Shown piece after piece: positions 11,301-22,215 of a DNA stretch of 64,000 nucleotides. Every line of letters begins with the position of its first letter. Positions within the stretch are counted from its first letter, which is position 1. The position numbers and the translations under genes are program-made. A model generated the notes under the pieces. It saw only the letters and a program-made list of their open reading frames with translations. It ran no database searches and was not told the DNA's origin. The stretch is from Icerya purchasi (Eukaryota; Arthropoda; Insecta; Hemiptera; Monophlebidae), in the NCBI GenBank assembly GCA_039619475.1, contig CM077115.1, positions 311,936,734 through 312,000,733 on the forward strand. The letters run 5' to 3'.

Positions 11301-12252
11301 TTCATTCTCGGTGTTTTTAATGCATTATATTTTATTCTCTCTGATAATAATAGGGTACGTACTGATTACGAAAAATGGAAAGGATGTTTGAAAGAAACAA
11401 GTGTATAAAGTACTGCGGGCTATGAATGACTGATTAATGTCATCATCATCTGTGTGTCGGCCTTGCGGCTGGTTCGCACCATGCACCAATCGTTTCCAGG
11501 CCAGCCTGTCCATCGCCCTCTTCTTTAATTCGGAGTATGATGACATTCCAGTCTCCTTCAGTACAGTATCCAGGAAAGTTATTCGAGGACGCCCGCGCGT
11601 CTTTTTCCCTGTTATTTTTCCTTCTATTATTGTGTATATATATATATATATATATATATTGATAGGAAAGTAGACACACCCAACAACCATCGTCATTAAA
11701 CGCTGAGAAGGATGGTACAGCCGGTCCATTATCAGTCATGGATTTATCGGCTATGTTGATCTACTGCTGCATCCATTCGCGATGTTTGCAACTATCTCTC
11801 TATATATCTAATCGCTAGAAACGCCTGTTCAATACTTCTTTCGTAGTCTGCGGCTGTTTATTTATTTCAATAGAAAACGTTGTCGCAGAAAACTTCCAAA
11901 TCTCTGAAAGAGGGCTGTTCTACTACCATTCGCCGCCCTCTCCGGTGTTTATGCTTTTTATTTAATAATATCCGTTACGTTATGCAGCCCGTGTGCATGT
12001 TTATTTATTATAGTGATAAATTGATTGTGGCTCTTTTTTTACTTCATGCAGCAACAAGAAAATGAACATAAACAAAGTCAAAAATCGAAATACGAATTAA
12101 ACTGGTATATAACGGTCGAACAGTTCATAGCAACAGCTCTGACGATGCCGCCCATTGTGAAATTTTTCGCGAAACAAATTGACTTGAAAGAAAACATATC
12201 AAAACTGAGGCAACGCCGATTCAGAAGCATAAATAGTATCACGGACATGTAG
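2178..12252 (+). CDS. TBC1D9: TBC1D8/9-type Rab GTPase-activating protein, C-terminal part (seven exons)
   Basis: The exons 2178-2353, 4394-4594, 6907-7069, 7268-7375, 9038-9232, 10489-10559 and 12052-12252 join in one frame through GT/AG borders whose phases agree, giving 370 residues and a TAG stop. The first visible exon ([20 protein letters not shown]) matches the end of the TBC domain region of the TBC1D8/TBC1D9 family. The next two carry the family's EF-hand region, with a canonical calcium loop [12 protein letters not shown]. The last exon holds the conserved C-terminal block ([20 protein letters not shown]). Family members are Rab GAPs of the endomembrane system with N-terminal GRAM domains and a catalytic Arg/Gln TBC fold; those parts must lie left of the window. 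The first exon's acceptor is the weakest boundary. TBC1D8 versus TBC1D9 cannot be separated here, because insects usually have one combined orthologue. Confidence 0.93.
2375..3010. repeat. Foldback element: 636-bp near-perfect palindrome
   Basis: Two arms of about 300 bp (2375 to about 2673, and about 2713 to 3010) are reverse complements with scattered mismatches, separated by roughly 40 bp. The outer ends read ATATTTTAAAAATTATGAAA in inverted orientation. Because of the symmetry, both strands give almost the same spurious 62-codon frame. It carries no coding sequence and lies in a TBC1D9-like intron, so the pre-mRNA would contain a very long hairpin. It is most likely a MITE or foldback transposon; no clear target duplication was identified. 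Confidence 0.9.
3170..3450 (+). repeat. Possible decayed SINE-type sequence
   Basis: This stretch shares the 17-mer AAATCTGGGAAAGTAAA (near 3282) with the body of the SINE at 47384-47642, with some similarity just upstream. The tRNA-like head is not recognisable here. No other feature is visible in the interval. Confidence 0.3.
4394..4594 (+). CDS. TBC1D9: TBC1D9-like exon b
   Basis: The acceptor is GTTATAG|GAA and the donor CAG|GTATAT, both phase 0. It encodes [15 protein letters not shown] through [18 protein letters not shown]. This corresponds to the family segment leading into the EF-hand, where vertebrate proteins have a similar SPW and LASRLF pattern. Confidence 0.9.
4629..6713 (+). 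mobile_element. Internally deleted hAT transposon with BED-finger and dimerisation relics
   Basis: The element begins TAGAGAATTGCACGAGTAC and ends CGCGAAGTACTCTA, imperfect hAT-style ends. They are flanked by GTTTATAT and ATGTATAT, a plausible degraded 8-bp duplication (6 of 8 match). Copies of CGAGTAC and its reverse are clustered within about 100 bp of both ends, as expected for hAT subterminal transposase-binding repeats. Inside, 5175-5440 encodes the start of a hAT protein with a BED-like finger ([22 protein letters not shown]). The stretch 5785-5990 encodes the C-terminal dimerisation region ([20 protein letters not shown], then [10 protein letters not shown]). The catalytic middle is missing, so the element is non-autonomous. 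It fills most of the intron between exons b and c. Confidence 0.75.
6907..7069 (+). CDS. TBC1D9: TBC1D9-like exon c (EF-hand)
   Basis: The acceptor is TTCATAG|CTA and the donor CCG|GTGAAT, phase 1. It encodes [20 protein letters not shown]. The 12-residue loop has Asp at 1, 3, 5 and 9, Gly at 6 and Glu at 12, so it should bind calcium. The [12 protein letters not shown] segment that follows matches the family. Confidence 0.93.
7268..7375 (+). CDS. TBC1D9: TBC1D9-like exon d (acidic linker)
   Basis: The acceptor is GTTAAAG|AC and the donor TCAG|GTAGG, phase 1 on both sides. It encodes [20 protein letters not shown] followed by a Ser/Asp-rich stretch. The linker is poorly conserved; the exon is accepted because phases agree with both neighbours. 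Confidence 0.88.
7376..9037 (+). other. TBC1D9: Intron of TBC1D9-like gene, no recognised element
   Basis: This is an AT-rich intron of about 1.66 kb. I see homopolymer runs and short AT tracts but no coding remnant, terminal repeat or RNA gene. Confidence 0.7.
9038..9232 (+). CDS. TBC1D9: TBC1D9-like exon e
   Basis: The acceptor is TGTGTAG|GC and the donor GTCG|GTTAGT, phase 1 on both sides. It encodes [20 protein letters not shown], then [20 protein letters not shown] and [11 protein letters not shown]. The LWKTMYDMF block is conserved in TBC1D8/9 proteins. Confidence 0.92.
9610..9990 (-). pseudogene. Mariner-type transposase remnant
   Basis: Two overlapping minus-strand frames carry [11 protein letters not shown], the second catalytic Asp region of mariner transposases (here Asp is replaced by Gly), followed by a broken counterpart of the third motif. 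Frameshifts separate the pieces and no terminal repeats were found. It lies in a TBC1D9-like intron, opposite in orientation to the gene. Confidence 0.65.
10235..10400 (+). repeat. Dispersed repeat shared with 61900-62070
   Basis: The segment from AAAAAAATATAATTTACGAA through GAGCGAGTTAGATTTTAGAT and GTAAACGTGTTCG recurs in opposite orientation near 61900-62070. There it directly follows a basic reading frame ending in a NLRNR motif. The shared block is interrupted here by small indels. It is probably the 3' end of a retroelement family whose class I could not assign. Confidence 0.6.
10489..10559 (+). CDS. TBC1D9: TBC1D9-like exon f
   Basis: The acceptor is TTTACAG|GT and the donor AAT|GTAAGT. 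It enters in phase 1 and leaves in phase 0. It encodes [20 protein letters not shown], matching the conserved LLLQ.G.VGK motif of the family. Confidence 0.9.
11420..11735 (-). pseudogene. Non-LTR retrotransposon C-terminal fragment
   Basis: The minus strand encodes a tail typical of insect endonuclease/reverse-transcriptase LINEs: a [20 protein letters not shown] block, then [20 protein letters not shown] and an acidic end. A (TA)n run of about 25 bp interrupts it upstream. Only the 3' end is present, consistent with 5' truncation. It lies within the last TBC1D9-like intron. Confidence 0.7.
12052..12252 (+). CDS. TBC1D9: TBC1D9-like terminal coding exon
   Basis: The acceptor is CATGCAG|CAA, phase 0. 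It encodes [20 protein letters not shown] and [20 protein letters not shown], then [12 protein letters not shown] and a TAG stop. The VEQF.A....PP.V.FF pattern is the conserved C-terminal signature of TBC1D8/9 proteins. Confidence 0.95.
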   Translation, partial: QQENEHKQSQKSKYELNWYITVEQFIATALTMPPIVKFFAKQIDLKENISKLRQRRFRSINSITDM

Positions 12253-13340
12253 AGAAACGGGTAAATCTGGTTGACAATTTTGATTTACACCTGATGTTGG
12301 CGGTGGAGAGTATCTCTTTTCCTTTAAAAAAAGTAAATTTAGTAGTGTTCGCGTTTTTAAATGTTCTACTTATTTAACGTTAGATTATGCCATCGCTAAC
12401 GATTTGAATAGTTATATAATCTTGTTCTGTTCTGTATTATTACATAATCGTTTTGAGTATGTACGTCGATGTTGTTACCGTTAGAGTAATTTCTTAAGTA
12501 AATTACAAATATTTAACCGTTGATGAGCCATTAAAAGTAGCAATAATAATAATAACAATCGTGTAAGTGAAGAATGTAAAATTTCACGGCTTCACACTGA
12601 CGATGTAGTGGATCGTTGAAGAACCGTGCGTTTTCTTCTAATTAATCGATTATTTGAACGTAATAACGTATACAAACTTGCTTGTTTGTGTCATTCCAAA
12701 GTGTGTGATTTCTGGATAATTAATATTTACCTGTTCATTTTTCGTTCAAATGTTAAAACGTAATTTTTTTAGTCAATTAACTTTATCTTAATGTATTTAG
12801 TTTAATCGTAAACGGTAATTGAATAGTGAAACATAATGAGAACTGTTAAAATTTGAAAGTACTAATCTGCTCTTAAAAAAAGAATCGAAACAAATATTTG
12901 ATAACATGAAAACTGTTTTGTTCGTTTTTCTTTCTTTTTTTTTTTTTTTTTTTTTTTGCGGGAGGGGGGAATTACTTTAATCGTTTTTGTCAGAATACTA
13001 CAACTAAGTAATCGATGTATTTAAAACGATTTAATCACTATTGTAACGTGATGATAAAATTAATATCGGCTGTAAATTGTAAAGAAAACTGATCGGCAAT
13101 TTTCTATAAGTAAAGAATTATATGGCATCAGTCGGAATGACACAAGTTTTGCGTAATGAAACAGTCGAAAAAGTAATACAGTCCGAAAAAAAACACACAC
13201 ACACAGCGCAAATAGCGTAATATTGATAATTTAAACCTAAAAATAATCTTTTTCCCGGGCCTTCTAAACTGTATTGAATCGACGTATTTTGGTTTTATTT
13301 TAAATATTATAATTGACGACCCCCGTTGTCAAATTCATAA

Positions 13341-13387
<47 letters not shown>

Positions 13388-13440
13388 GTGTGTGTGCATG
13401 TGTGTGTGTGTGTGTGTGCGTGTATGTACGTATGTATGTG

Positions 13441-13481
<41 letters not shown>

Positions 13482-14175
13482 GAAGTCGAATTTGAGGGCG
13501 TCAAAATAAAAAAATTAATTGACACCGTTACTTTGAGAACGAAATTGTGTATAAACAAAATATAATATGATAAAAATATTTTTTCTCCGTTTTAAAATTT
13601 ACAGCGTCGCGTTTCCAATTCTGAAAATTAAGGGGGGTTAACTTTATTTTATGAATATTAACTAAGTAATACGTCATTTATTTGTAGCGGCGTTAATTAA
13701 TATGAAAAATTTCGAATTTTTCAACAATATATTGTGATTAATTCGAGATAGTTTCTAGAATCTAGACGAAAAAAAACGTAAGACAGAGTAATGCTTATAT
13801 TTATCACGCACAAGGCCTTGTTCCTACTATTTGAACGCTTTTATTTTATTTTTTTTCTTGTCCTTTCGGTATTTTGATATACATTGTGCCCATTTTCACA
13901 TTCGTCAAACAAATAAAAATGAGAAAATTAATGTTACATTTTAAGAATTCTGTTTTTTTTTCTCTAAATTTTTCCCGCGAATTTTAATTTTTTATTTTCG
14001 TTGATTCGAGCATAATGTTATCGAAATATGGAAAATATTAATAACGGTTAATTTACTTTTTTCCTGAACTTTTTTTAATTTCGCGTTGAGTTTACTATAT
14101 ATATACATGCGCGCGCGCATGTGTCATAAAATCCTGATCGATAAAAATACTTTTTTAATAGTTTTAAATTTAGTA
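12253..14175 (+). other. 3' flank of the TBC1D9-like gene
   Basis: This AT-rich stretch probably includes the 3' UTR. A 26-base T run followed by a short G-rich tract lies near 12931-12968. An AATAAA occurs near 13913 but no cleavage site can be placed with confidence. Apart from the microsatellite at 13343-13482, no coding or transposon feature is seen. Confidence 0.5.
13343..13482. repeat. Composite (TA)n-(TG)n-(TA)n microsatellite
   Basis: A (TA)n block of about 38 bp is followed by TG-rich sequence with CATG and GTATG interruptions (13382-13440) and then a second (TA)n block. Translations of this stretch give meaningless tyrosine/isoleucine or histidine/threonine runs. Confidence 0.95.
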
Positions 14176-14412
14176 TAGTGGCGTAGCCAGAGAGAATTGG
14201 AGCCCTCCGGTTTAAAAAGCGTACCGTAAAAGTGTATTTCTCAAGATTTCATTGGTTTTATTCTAACTCATTGGCTGTTTGCATAAAAATCCCATCTTGT
14301 GTGTTTTTTTAGCCAGTGAAAGTGGAATATAAAGCTTTGCGAGAAATGCGAAAGTGATTTGATTTGGTGCTCATTTTCCTTCGTTCCTTGTGTATAATAT
14401 CTGGCTACGCTG
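14176..14412. mobile_element. Candidate hAT-type MITE
   Basis: The left end (T)AGTGGCGTAGCCAGA and the right end CTGGCTACGCTG are imperfect inverted repeats with the GTGGCGTAGCC core common to many insect hAT ends. The element is 237 bp and non-coding. I could not find a convincing 8-bp target duplication; the right terminus may have lost a few bases. Confidence 0.5.
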
Positions 14413-17400
14413 TATCAAAATAATGAACAGAAAAATACAATTCGCTTTCGTTGTATGTATTTATTTGTTTTTTTATAGCTTTTTTAATTGTTACACTTAA
14501 CCGCTTATCGGATGAATTTTATACACGATCGTTATGTGTACGACAAATCGTTGTTTCTTTTTATTTAAAACGCGAAATGTTATCGTTAGTATAGAAACTA
14601 GTCGTTGCATTTTCTTCGGGTAAGATAAAATTCGCTTACTGTGTATTCTTCTCGCATTTAATAGTGCCCGAATTTTGATCGGAATACTAAAAGTACCTGT
14701 CTAAGATTCTTCCTGAACGGTCGTAACGTCACCGTTACTTTATTTTATTATTTAGTCATCATCTCATTGTTTGTTTATCTTTTCTTTTTATTTTACCCCG
14801 TTACAGTAAATTTTGCAAGTTCAAATCATCGCGATTTTTTAAATCGATTCATTTCGTTGACCACGCACTTTGGCCATAATCGACGGCTAGGACGCTTGAC
14901 TTCCGACACATTTTAGCTGCAAAAAGAAAAAAATTAACAAAAAGTAAAAATGACCATCATCATCCGTTATAGAGAAGTCACTGTATGCGGATGATACGCA
15001 TTAGGTTATTTGTAAACTGCGACAGAAAACGCCATAGGTATAATCAGTTTAATGGGCAAGTTTTTTTCCCAGCATTTTTCCTGTGCGCGTCCAATTGTTG
15101 TACTATATTCTTTTTTTCTACTGTGATTTCATTATATCGATACTTAATTGCGAAATATCGTAATATTTTATATTAATAAGACACAAGTCGGCCAAAAAAA
15201 TACACTGATTCTCTACACGCAGCTGTAGTAGGGGACATATTATTCCGAAAATATGTTAAATCGCGTGCTTACATTTGGTAAAAGGCGCCACAATGTGCAT
15301 TGCTAACGTGCTAAGCTGAACGCGTTAAATATTCTCTTTTTTTGTTTTACCGCCCTCTCCTTAATTTGGTCATTTCGTTTATTCTGTTTGGCGTTCATTA
15401 CATTCTCATTGCTGAAAAAAGAAAAGGGGGGTCCTAATTCTAGAGCGGTTACTTTCATCATAGTGTACACAGAGCGTTCATTTTTCCAATTGTACGACAT
15501 CTCACTAGAACAGGAAAGACACGATCATGAGGAGCTTTGTTTAACGATACGAATTAGCTCTACCATCATCGAACTCTGCTACTGAACGTATTCTTGAAGT
15601 GTTTTTCCAATCGTTGGCCGAATTGTCTCTGCAACTTTCCTTGTTTTCGGACAACTTAAAAGGAAAAAGGAAGTTTCTACGCTGCCCGCTCGTGTGACGT
15701 TAATTGAAGTATCAAATTAATACTGTACTATCAAACAGAGGCCGGTCGGTTACACCTGTTTTCAACTTCTTCCAGAATCGATGTCTTCGCCCCCCCCTCC
15801 CCCCGGTGTAGTTCGAGGAATTTTATACGGATATCTTCAGCACTTTGAACAGGTTTATTTATATTTTTGTTCTCACTTCTATGAAAGAGTTTACAGTTCT
15901 CTGCTTAAATTCTCGGTCTATGTGATTTGTTTTTTGGTTGTTTTTTTTTTTTTTATCCGATTCTTAAATGAATGTAAAATAACTTTAAAAATATTACTTA
16001 CGGGACGGTATGGTGTATTATTATTTCGATTCTCTGGTAAAAGTCTTAGTAACCGGCATCCAAAAAATAAAGAAATAGGAGCTACGCCGGGTAATTCCCC
16101 TGCTGACGAAGTTTTAATTATATAATGAATATACGGTAGTAGTATTTTTATTAAAGCGTTTGAGTCTAGTCTTACTTTACCATAGGAAAATGATGCGAAT
16201 GCGAATGGTCGACAATTGACTCTCGCCCCCCTGTCACGTTTCGAGAACATTTCTCGTGGTCGTGAAGCTGTAAGCTTCAAAAAGCGTCGAAATTACACGT
16301 AAATGTATCGCTTAAATAAGAAGTGTTACTTTCGCTATTATCAAACGAATCCTCCCAATTAACAGAGATAAATAAATACTACTGCTACCGAACAGTCGAG
16401 AGATTCGCGAATTTGCAGGAAATTGACGAAGAATCCGCCGCTCTTGAAAGATGAAAGAAATGCAAGCTGCTGGCGAAGAAACGGGAATCGATGAGAATTG
16501 TTGAACCTTTTCTTTTCTGGATTTTGATCGATCGCGCGAGCCAATAATTTATACAAAACCGATCGGATCCTGTTTGCAGCAGCTGCGATTTTTTTTCATT
16601 TTCAATAGCGACTTCAGCATTTTAGTGTGAAAATGCTTCTTCTCATTAGCGGACGAAGGTGTAGTGTTGCATTTATGTAATACGAATCGTCCGGTGGAAG
16701 GTAAAATTCTGACGTTTGCATTCTCGTAAGTCTCGCCTGTGTTACGTGTATCTTTGCGACTTCTTTTAGTGCAGTTTCGTCGTCGCGCCACTGTCCAGCT
16801 GGACGACAGGAGGTAATATTTAGACTCTCCAGTTGGATTTTTATGATGTAATAGTTTACGAGCTGCACCGTTATGATGCGACATTTAAAGTCCATCTGAA
16901 ACGACGTTTGATTCGTCGGTCTTCTTGAAAAAGGCCTTTGCGCAGAAATCGATCGTAAAAATTCAAGAAGCGGTGTCGTCAGTTGTAATATCAAGATTTC
17001 CTACTCGAAGAAATAACAATTCCGTTCTGGCATATAACTGCGCAACATTGAAACAAATCCGAGAATCTCAAACACTCCGATAGAAATGGTGTAAAAGAAG
17101 AAAGTAAGCATGTCTTGTAAGAGAATTGCTGCTTTGATCGCAAATGCGTGACATTGCAGAATTCCCCGAGTACTTTAATTCGAGGTAAATACTTCTTACC
17201 TTTTTTAACCATTTTTCGATAATTACTATTACCTGTTCCGTCACGGTTGTCCGAGCTTATCCTAAAATATTTCACTACATACGGATGATTACTTCAAAAG
17301 CGGAATTTTCTTTATTTTGTCTACCTTCATTACGTGCTTACGCTAAAGGATTTTCTTTTTTTTTTAAATAAATCCTCGCAGTACGTCAAGGACTCTGAAT

Positions 17401-18881
17401 ATGTGGGCCCGGTAGATCACAGTTTATCGAATAATGTGCTCAACGATGGCAAAAAGGAATAGTGTGGCAGCGAGCAAGATAAAATCCTTACTAAAGTGTC
17501 TCCTTCTGGGATACTTTGTGCGTAGAATTCTGTAATTACGATCGCTGTGTTTTGGCTAGTTCTGAAGTTGTCATTTCAGTTGTGTTTGTGTGTTCCCGGT
17601 GGAAAGTGTATATTTATCCGGTGTTTTTATCGATCTTTATTCTCTTTTTATTAGGTAATTTTTTATAGTCTTTAATTTCTTTTCACATACCTTTATTTCC
17701 TTTTTCCTCCGAATGCGTTTTTAATTGGCTTAATGATTTTACGTTCGTATGTAGAATTCGTTGAAAACCGCTCTGATAGATTTTACTTTTGATCGCAATA
17801 TCTGTCAATTTTAATTAACCAAGCTGTTTTCAAATCCGTTCCGGATGAAATAATGATAATCTGTCAACCGTATACTTTTTAAAATCGATATAACGTAGTT
17901 CGTATTTATCGCATCTCTTAAATTTTTTTTCGAGACCTTTTCTGTTCTTTCTGTACCCTATTGGTGATCTCTTTTATTTGTCTCCGTTATATTGGCACTA
18001 CTAGCAGAAGAGCAGTTATTAATAACTTATCTAAAATTATTTTCCAATGCCTCCGCCCAATGTAATGCGTTCAAAGAATTATTTTAATTTTATTACGTCA
18101 TACAGCGTCATTCGTGTTCAGCACACTAAAAACTAAACCCTAATTTTTATATATTTATATAAGCAACACCTTTTTTTTTTTTCCATTGTTTCGCTAAACC
18201 ACTCCCTCCTCCGTGAATTTTCTATTTTTTATGTAAATCATTTTCAAATTTCTCTTTCTTGCGGTAATGTTACATTTTAAGAGAAAAAAACGTTATCTAT
18301 TATTTGGGATTTTTTAACTGATTAAAAAGAAAAAGAAAAAAAATCTGAAATGAACATTGCACTAATAATAAATTTACTTTAAGGTTAATGTTTAGATTTA
18401 ATCTAACAGCGGTTAAATTTTTTGTAACCATCGCAAGTATGATGAAAATTTCTTCCCCTTCATAAATTATCTTTCGAGTGCTCATTTTGTACGCGCACTC
18501 GCATACCTATGTATTTTTTCGTTCATTATTCGGGTTATGAAAAAGAAAAATTTTTGAAAAGTGAAATAATTTTCATCGTACTTCATCTGATTATTTTATT
18601 TACATTGAACAATAATAATACGACAATGGTATTTTATAATATTAATGCCATACTATTTTTTCGTATATATTTAATTCGTCGCGTTGAACTTGTTTTCATT
18701 TAGCGTACACTTCCTTTACGATGATCTCGCCTTTAAATTTAAAATCTCAGGTAGATTAGTTTAATTCTCATCTCTACTTGTGACAATAATTTAACTCCTG
18801 TACACACTCTATTTACTGACGAGTTGTAAATACGAATAATTTTAGAGTATGTACGTAATATATATATATATATACCACATT

Positions 18882-18923
<42 letters not shown>

Positions 18924-19615
18924 TATATGTATTTAAAAAAATTTATCGTGCTTCCAGTTATTCAAATGTATGATCTTTTAAAAATTATTTGTTAAATTTA
19001 CCGTAATGTCTATATACCGTTTGATTTTGTTTTCGTAATATTATTCATTTGTAAAATATATTCATATGTGTGAAGAATTCTGGTACATTATTATTATTTT
19101 TATTTCCCCTTAGAACAATACCTGAATTTCGCACTTTTTATATTTTAAATTCGCGATAGAAAATTACGTTATTTCAAAAAGATTTATAAGCAGAATAAGA
19201 ATGTTCCGTATTCAACGATATTTAAAAAGGCAAAATTTAAATTTAGGTACTATTTTAGGAGGAATGGGGGGTGTTACGACAGTGTAATTCCTGTGGCTGT
19301 TTTTTGAGAATGAAAGCCTCGAAATTTAAAAGAATATCTGAAGAACAAATCACGCGTTCCTTCTTTAATTCTATTTATCGCTAATTAATTAAATATTGTT
19401 TAATTATTTTATAACCATAAATGATTAGAAGAAAACAAGAAATAAATATAAATTTTAATGTTAATTTGCATAACCTATTTCTAAAAAAAATTAAAAAAAA
19501 CATTACAGCTCTATTCAAAATCCTCTTCTAGGGGTTTTTAACGCCGTCATTCCCTCCTCTATCCCAACGTTAGGCCCAACTGCAATTGAGTGTTGGGAAA
19601 GATTTCGCCTGACCT
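14413..19615. other. Intergenic region, no recognised gene
   Basis: No exon, RNA gene or transposase was recognised in about 5.2 kb. The part 15300-17500 is slightly less AT-rich and holds several short overlapping frames on both strands, including a proline-rich one starting at 15781 after an acceptor-like CTTCCAG. None resembles a known protein. A (TA)n microsatellite lies at 18858-18912. Confidence 0.5.
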
Positions 19616-20400
19616 CTAATAATACATATAAGAAGGTTTCAATATCATGTTCACATACTGTTCCGTGTTGATGTTACCGTTGAAGAAGTAAGGTCCGACT
19701 ATCCCCGACGCTACAACATCGGCCCACGCTAATGCACGCGGATCGTGCATTGTTTTTTCATGAATAATGTGCGAATTATCACCCGATGGAGTCCAATAAC
19801 GGCAATTTCGGATATTTACTGCGACTGATAGATGGAAGTACGCTTCATCGCTCATCATCAAGAATTCGTCGTTGTCAATTTTATCGAGCATTGGTTCAGC
19901 GAAAGATTTTCGAGCTGGATAATTAATCAGCTGGCTTTAATAATTAATTGTGTGACAACCAGTTTGAACGGATGATAGTGCAGATCACAACACAATCGCG
20001 GCTAAGTCGTGGAGATTGTGCACGTTTCTCTACCGGACATCCTAGGGACTGATCTGTAAAGCGTTGTGTACTCGTTCGATGTTTTGAGGCGTGCGAGCAC
20101 TTCTCGGACGACCGGAGGGTTTTTTATTCGACGCATTTCCTGTTTCATGAAAATTTTTAATCCGGTTTAAGATTGTGCTACGATTTGGAATCGGTTTTCG
20201 CGGAGCAATATTAAAATGTTTTCAGAATTCCCGCTGCACACGTATATTCACCCGTTCGAAAATAATATTCGACCGCAAGCGCGCGTTGCTACTTCCGCCA
20301 ATGCGACATGGAATAAAATTGACGTTTTCTACCGCACATAGAGCACGTTGTGGTCGTTCCACCTACTAACCGAATTTTTCTATAAATTTTTGAAATCGTT
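19616..20400 (-). pseudogene. Decayed mariner/Tc-type transposase
   Basis: On the minus strand, 20400 to 20000 encodes a broken helix-turn-helix region including NRIKNFHETGNASNKKPSGR and RTPQNIERV. From 19891 to 19616 it encodes the catalytic DE region (MMSDEAYFHLSVAVNIRNCR, then YW) and SGIVGPYFFNGNINTEQYVN. This is the family whose proteins carry SDEAHFHL and VIGPYFF motifs. Stops and frameshifts interrupt it, and the C-terminal third is missing. No terminal repeats were identified. Confidence 0.75.
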
Positions 20401-20745
20401 GAAACTTTTTGGCTGACTTTTATATTTATTAATAATTTCGAAAATGTACATATATAGAAGAAAAAAAAACTATTTATTTAATCCGTTTTTTTTTTTTATT
20501 ACCACCTGTTCTTTCTTATTTCCGAAACTCATGAAAACACTCAAAGGGCACCGTTTTTCGACTACAGATGTGAGATAAAGGCGAAATTGCAGAGCGAGCT
20601 TAAGACCGTACCTAAAAAGGCGTTCAAACGGCGTTTTTCAAAACTACAGTGTGGCAGAAGTGCATAATACCGAAGGAGCCGTAGCATAATAAACACTGAA
20701 GTGTAGGAAATACTTTTTGAAAGAAATTAAAGTCTTGTTCACCTC

Positions 20746-22215
20746 GTGTGCGCTATTCTTCTTGTTTTTCTTACGCCCTCTCGGAACGAAGATTGGCGAT
20801 CCACATCTGCTCTTTGGAAATCTCCTCGAAGGGACGTTGCAGCCAACGACGCAGATCTCCTATCCGTGAGTTCCGTCTCCTACCTGAAGACCGCTCTCCA
20901 CAAATTTTTTCCTCAAGGACTAATTTCAGTAGTCCGTACCTCCTGCCTCTTATGATATGTCCCAGGTGGCTCATCTTGCGCTCTTTGATTGTCGCTAGCA
21001 ACACCTTCCTTTTTCTGCCAGTTCGCCGCAAGACCTCTGCATTGGTCACTTTCTGCGTTCAATTAGCATTTTCCTGTACAGGAACATTTCGAAAGCGCCC
21101 CATTTGGTCTCTAATGCTTTGCTGAGGGCCCACGTCTCACATCCATACGTAAGAACAGATATAACATAACATTGTATCATTCAGAGGTGTAGGTTGAGGA
21201 TTAAATCTGTAGTTGTGAAGAAATTCTTCATTGTTGTAAAGGCTGCTCGTGCTTGTTCGATTCTTGACCGCACCTCTTTTTCTGGTCTACAGATTTGATC
21301 AACTATGGTTCCCAGATATTTCAAAACATGTTTAATTACTTCGTTATTAGCCGTGCAAATGGTCGGTACGTGTTTTAGTTTTGGCTACATTTAGGAATAA
21401 GCCCCAAGTTTCGCTAGCCACGACCGCTGCATCTATCGGTGTCTTTATAGCTCCTGCTGACTGCAAGCAAGAAGAACCGTATCGTCAGCATATCTAATGT
21501 TTTTGATGATACGACCGTTGATGGCTATTCCCCCTTTTGCAGTTTTCAATCCCTCTGAGAATACTGCTTCGGAATAGATATTGAATAATTAGGGGAAAAA
21601 CACACAGCCCCGGTTTTTGTGTAATCTGGATACTCTCTGATAGTTGGTAATTAGATCTCATTCCCGCTGTTCGATTCCAGTACAGATTTGCTGTTATGCG
21701 AATGTCACGGCTATCAATTCCAACCTTCGTGAGGACTTCAATCAGTTTGCCGTGGTTTACGCAGTCGAAAGCATTCCGAAAGTCAAGGAAATAGGCATAT
21801 ACATTACGATTCATATCACAGCAGCGTTGAGTTACCATGTTTAAAGTAAAAATTGTTCCGCGAATTCCAAGACTACAGTGGAAACCAAATTTCATTTCGT
21901 CCATTAGCTGTTCACATTTGCGAAAAATGCGTGTATGTATTATGCGTAAGAAGGTTTTTAGAAGTTGTGAAGTTAGACCGATCATTCCATAGTCACCACA
22001 TTGTGCAGAATGGACCTTTTTAGGAATTGTGACAAAGGTTGATCGCAGCCAGTTTCGCAGAATTTCACCTGAGAGATATAGATATCATTAAAAATTGCAG
22101 CCATTAAATTCATGCCCGTGCCCTCTTTCTCCGAAATTAATTTGAAAATTTTTGCATATAAATTATCCGGTCCAGTTGCTTTGTCGCTTTTAAGGCATAA
22201 AAGTGCGTACTTCAC
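20746..22215 (-). pseudogene. RTE-like LINE reverse transcriptase, broken
   Basis: Three minus-strand blocks lie in order. At 22215-21982 is the start of the RT domain (LKSDKATGPDNLYAKIFKLI). At 21985-21494 are palm motifs (KFGFHCSLGIRGTIFTLNMV; YFLDFRNAFDCVNHGKLIEV). At 21049-20771 is the C-terminal tail (NAEVLRRTGRKRKVLLATIK; HIIRGRRYGLLKLVLE). Frameshifts and stops separate the blocks. The order and motifs match endonuclease/RT proteins common in insect genomes. The endonuclease domain was not found upstream. Confidence 0.82.

Noticed and set aside
13307..13565. Frames of 83 and 61 codons over the TA/TG repeats
   Set aside because: Composition is only Tyr/Ile, His/Thr or Val/Cys runs from a microsatellite.
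16549..17275. Several minus-strand frames of 94-126 codons
   Set aside because: They overlap each other in different frames, show no recognisable domain and have no consistent splice signals; kept only as an unexplained region.
20748..21125. 125-codon plus-strand frame
   Set aside because: It is the antisense shadow of the LINE tail encoded on the minus strand at 20771-21049.
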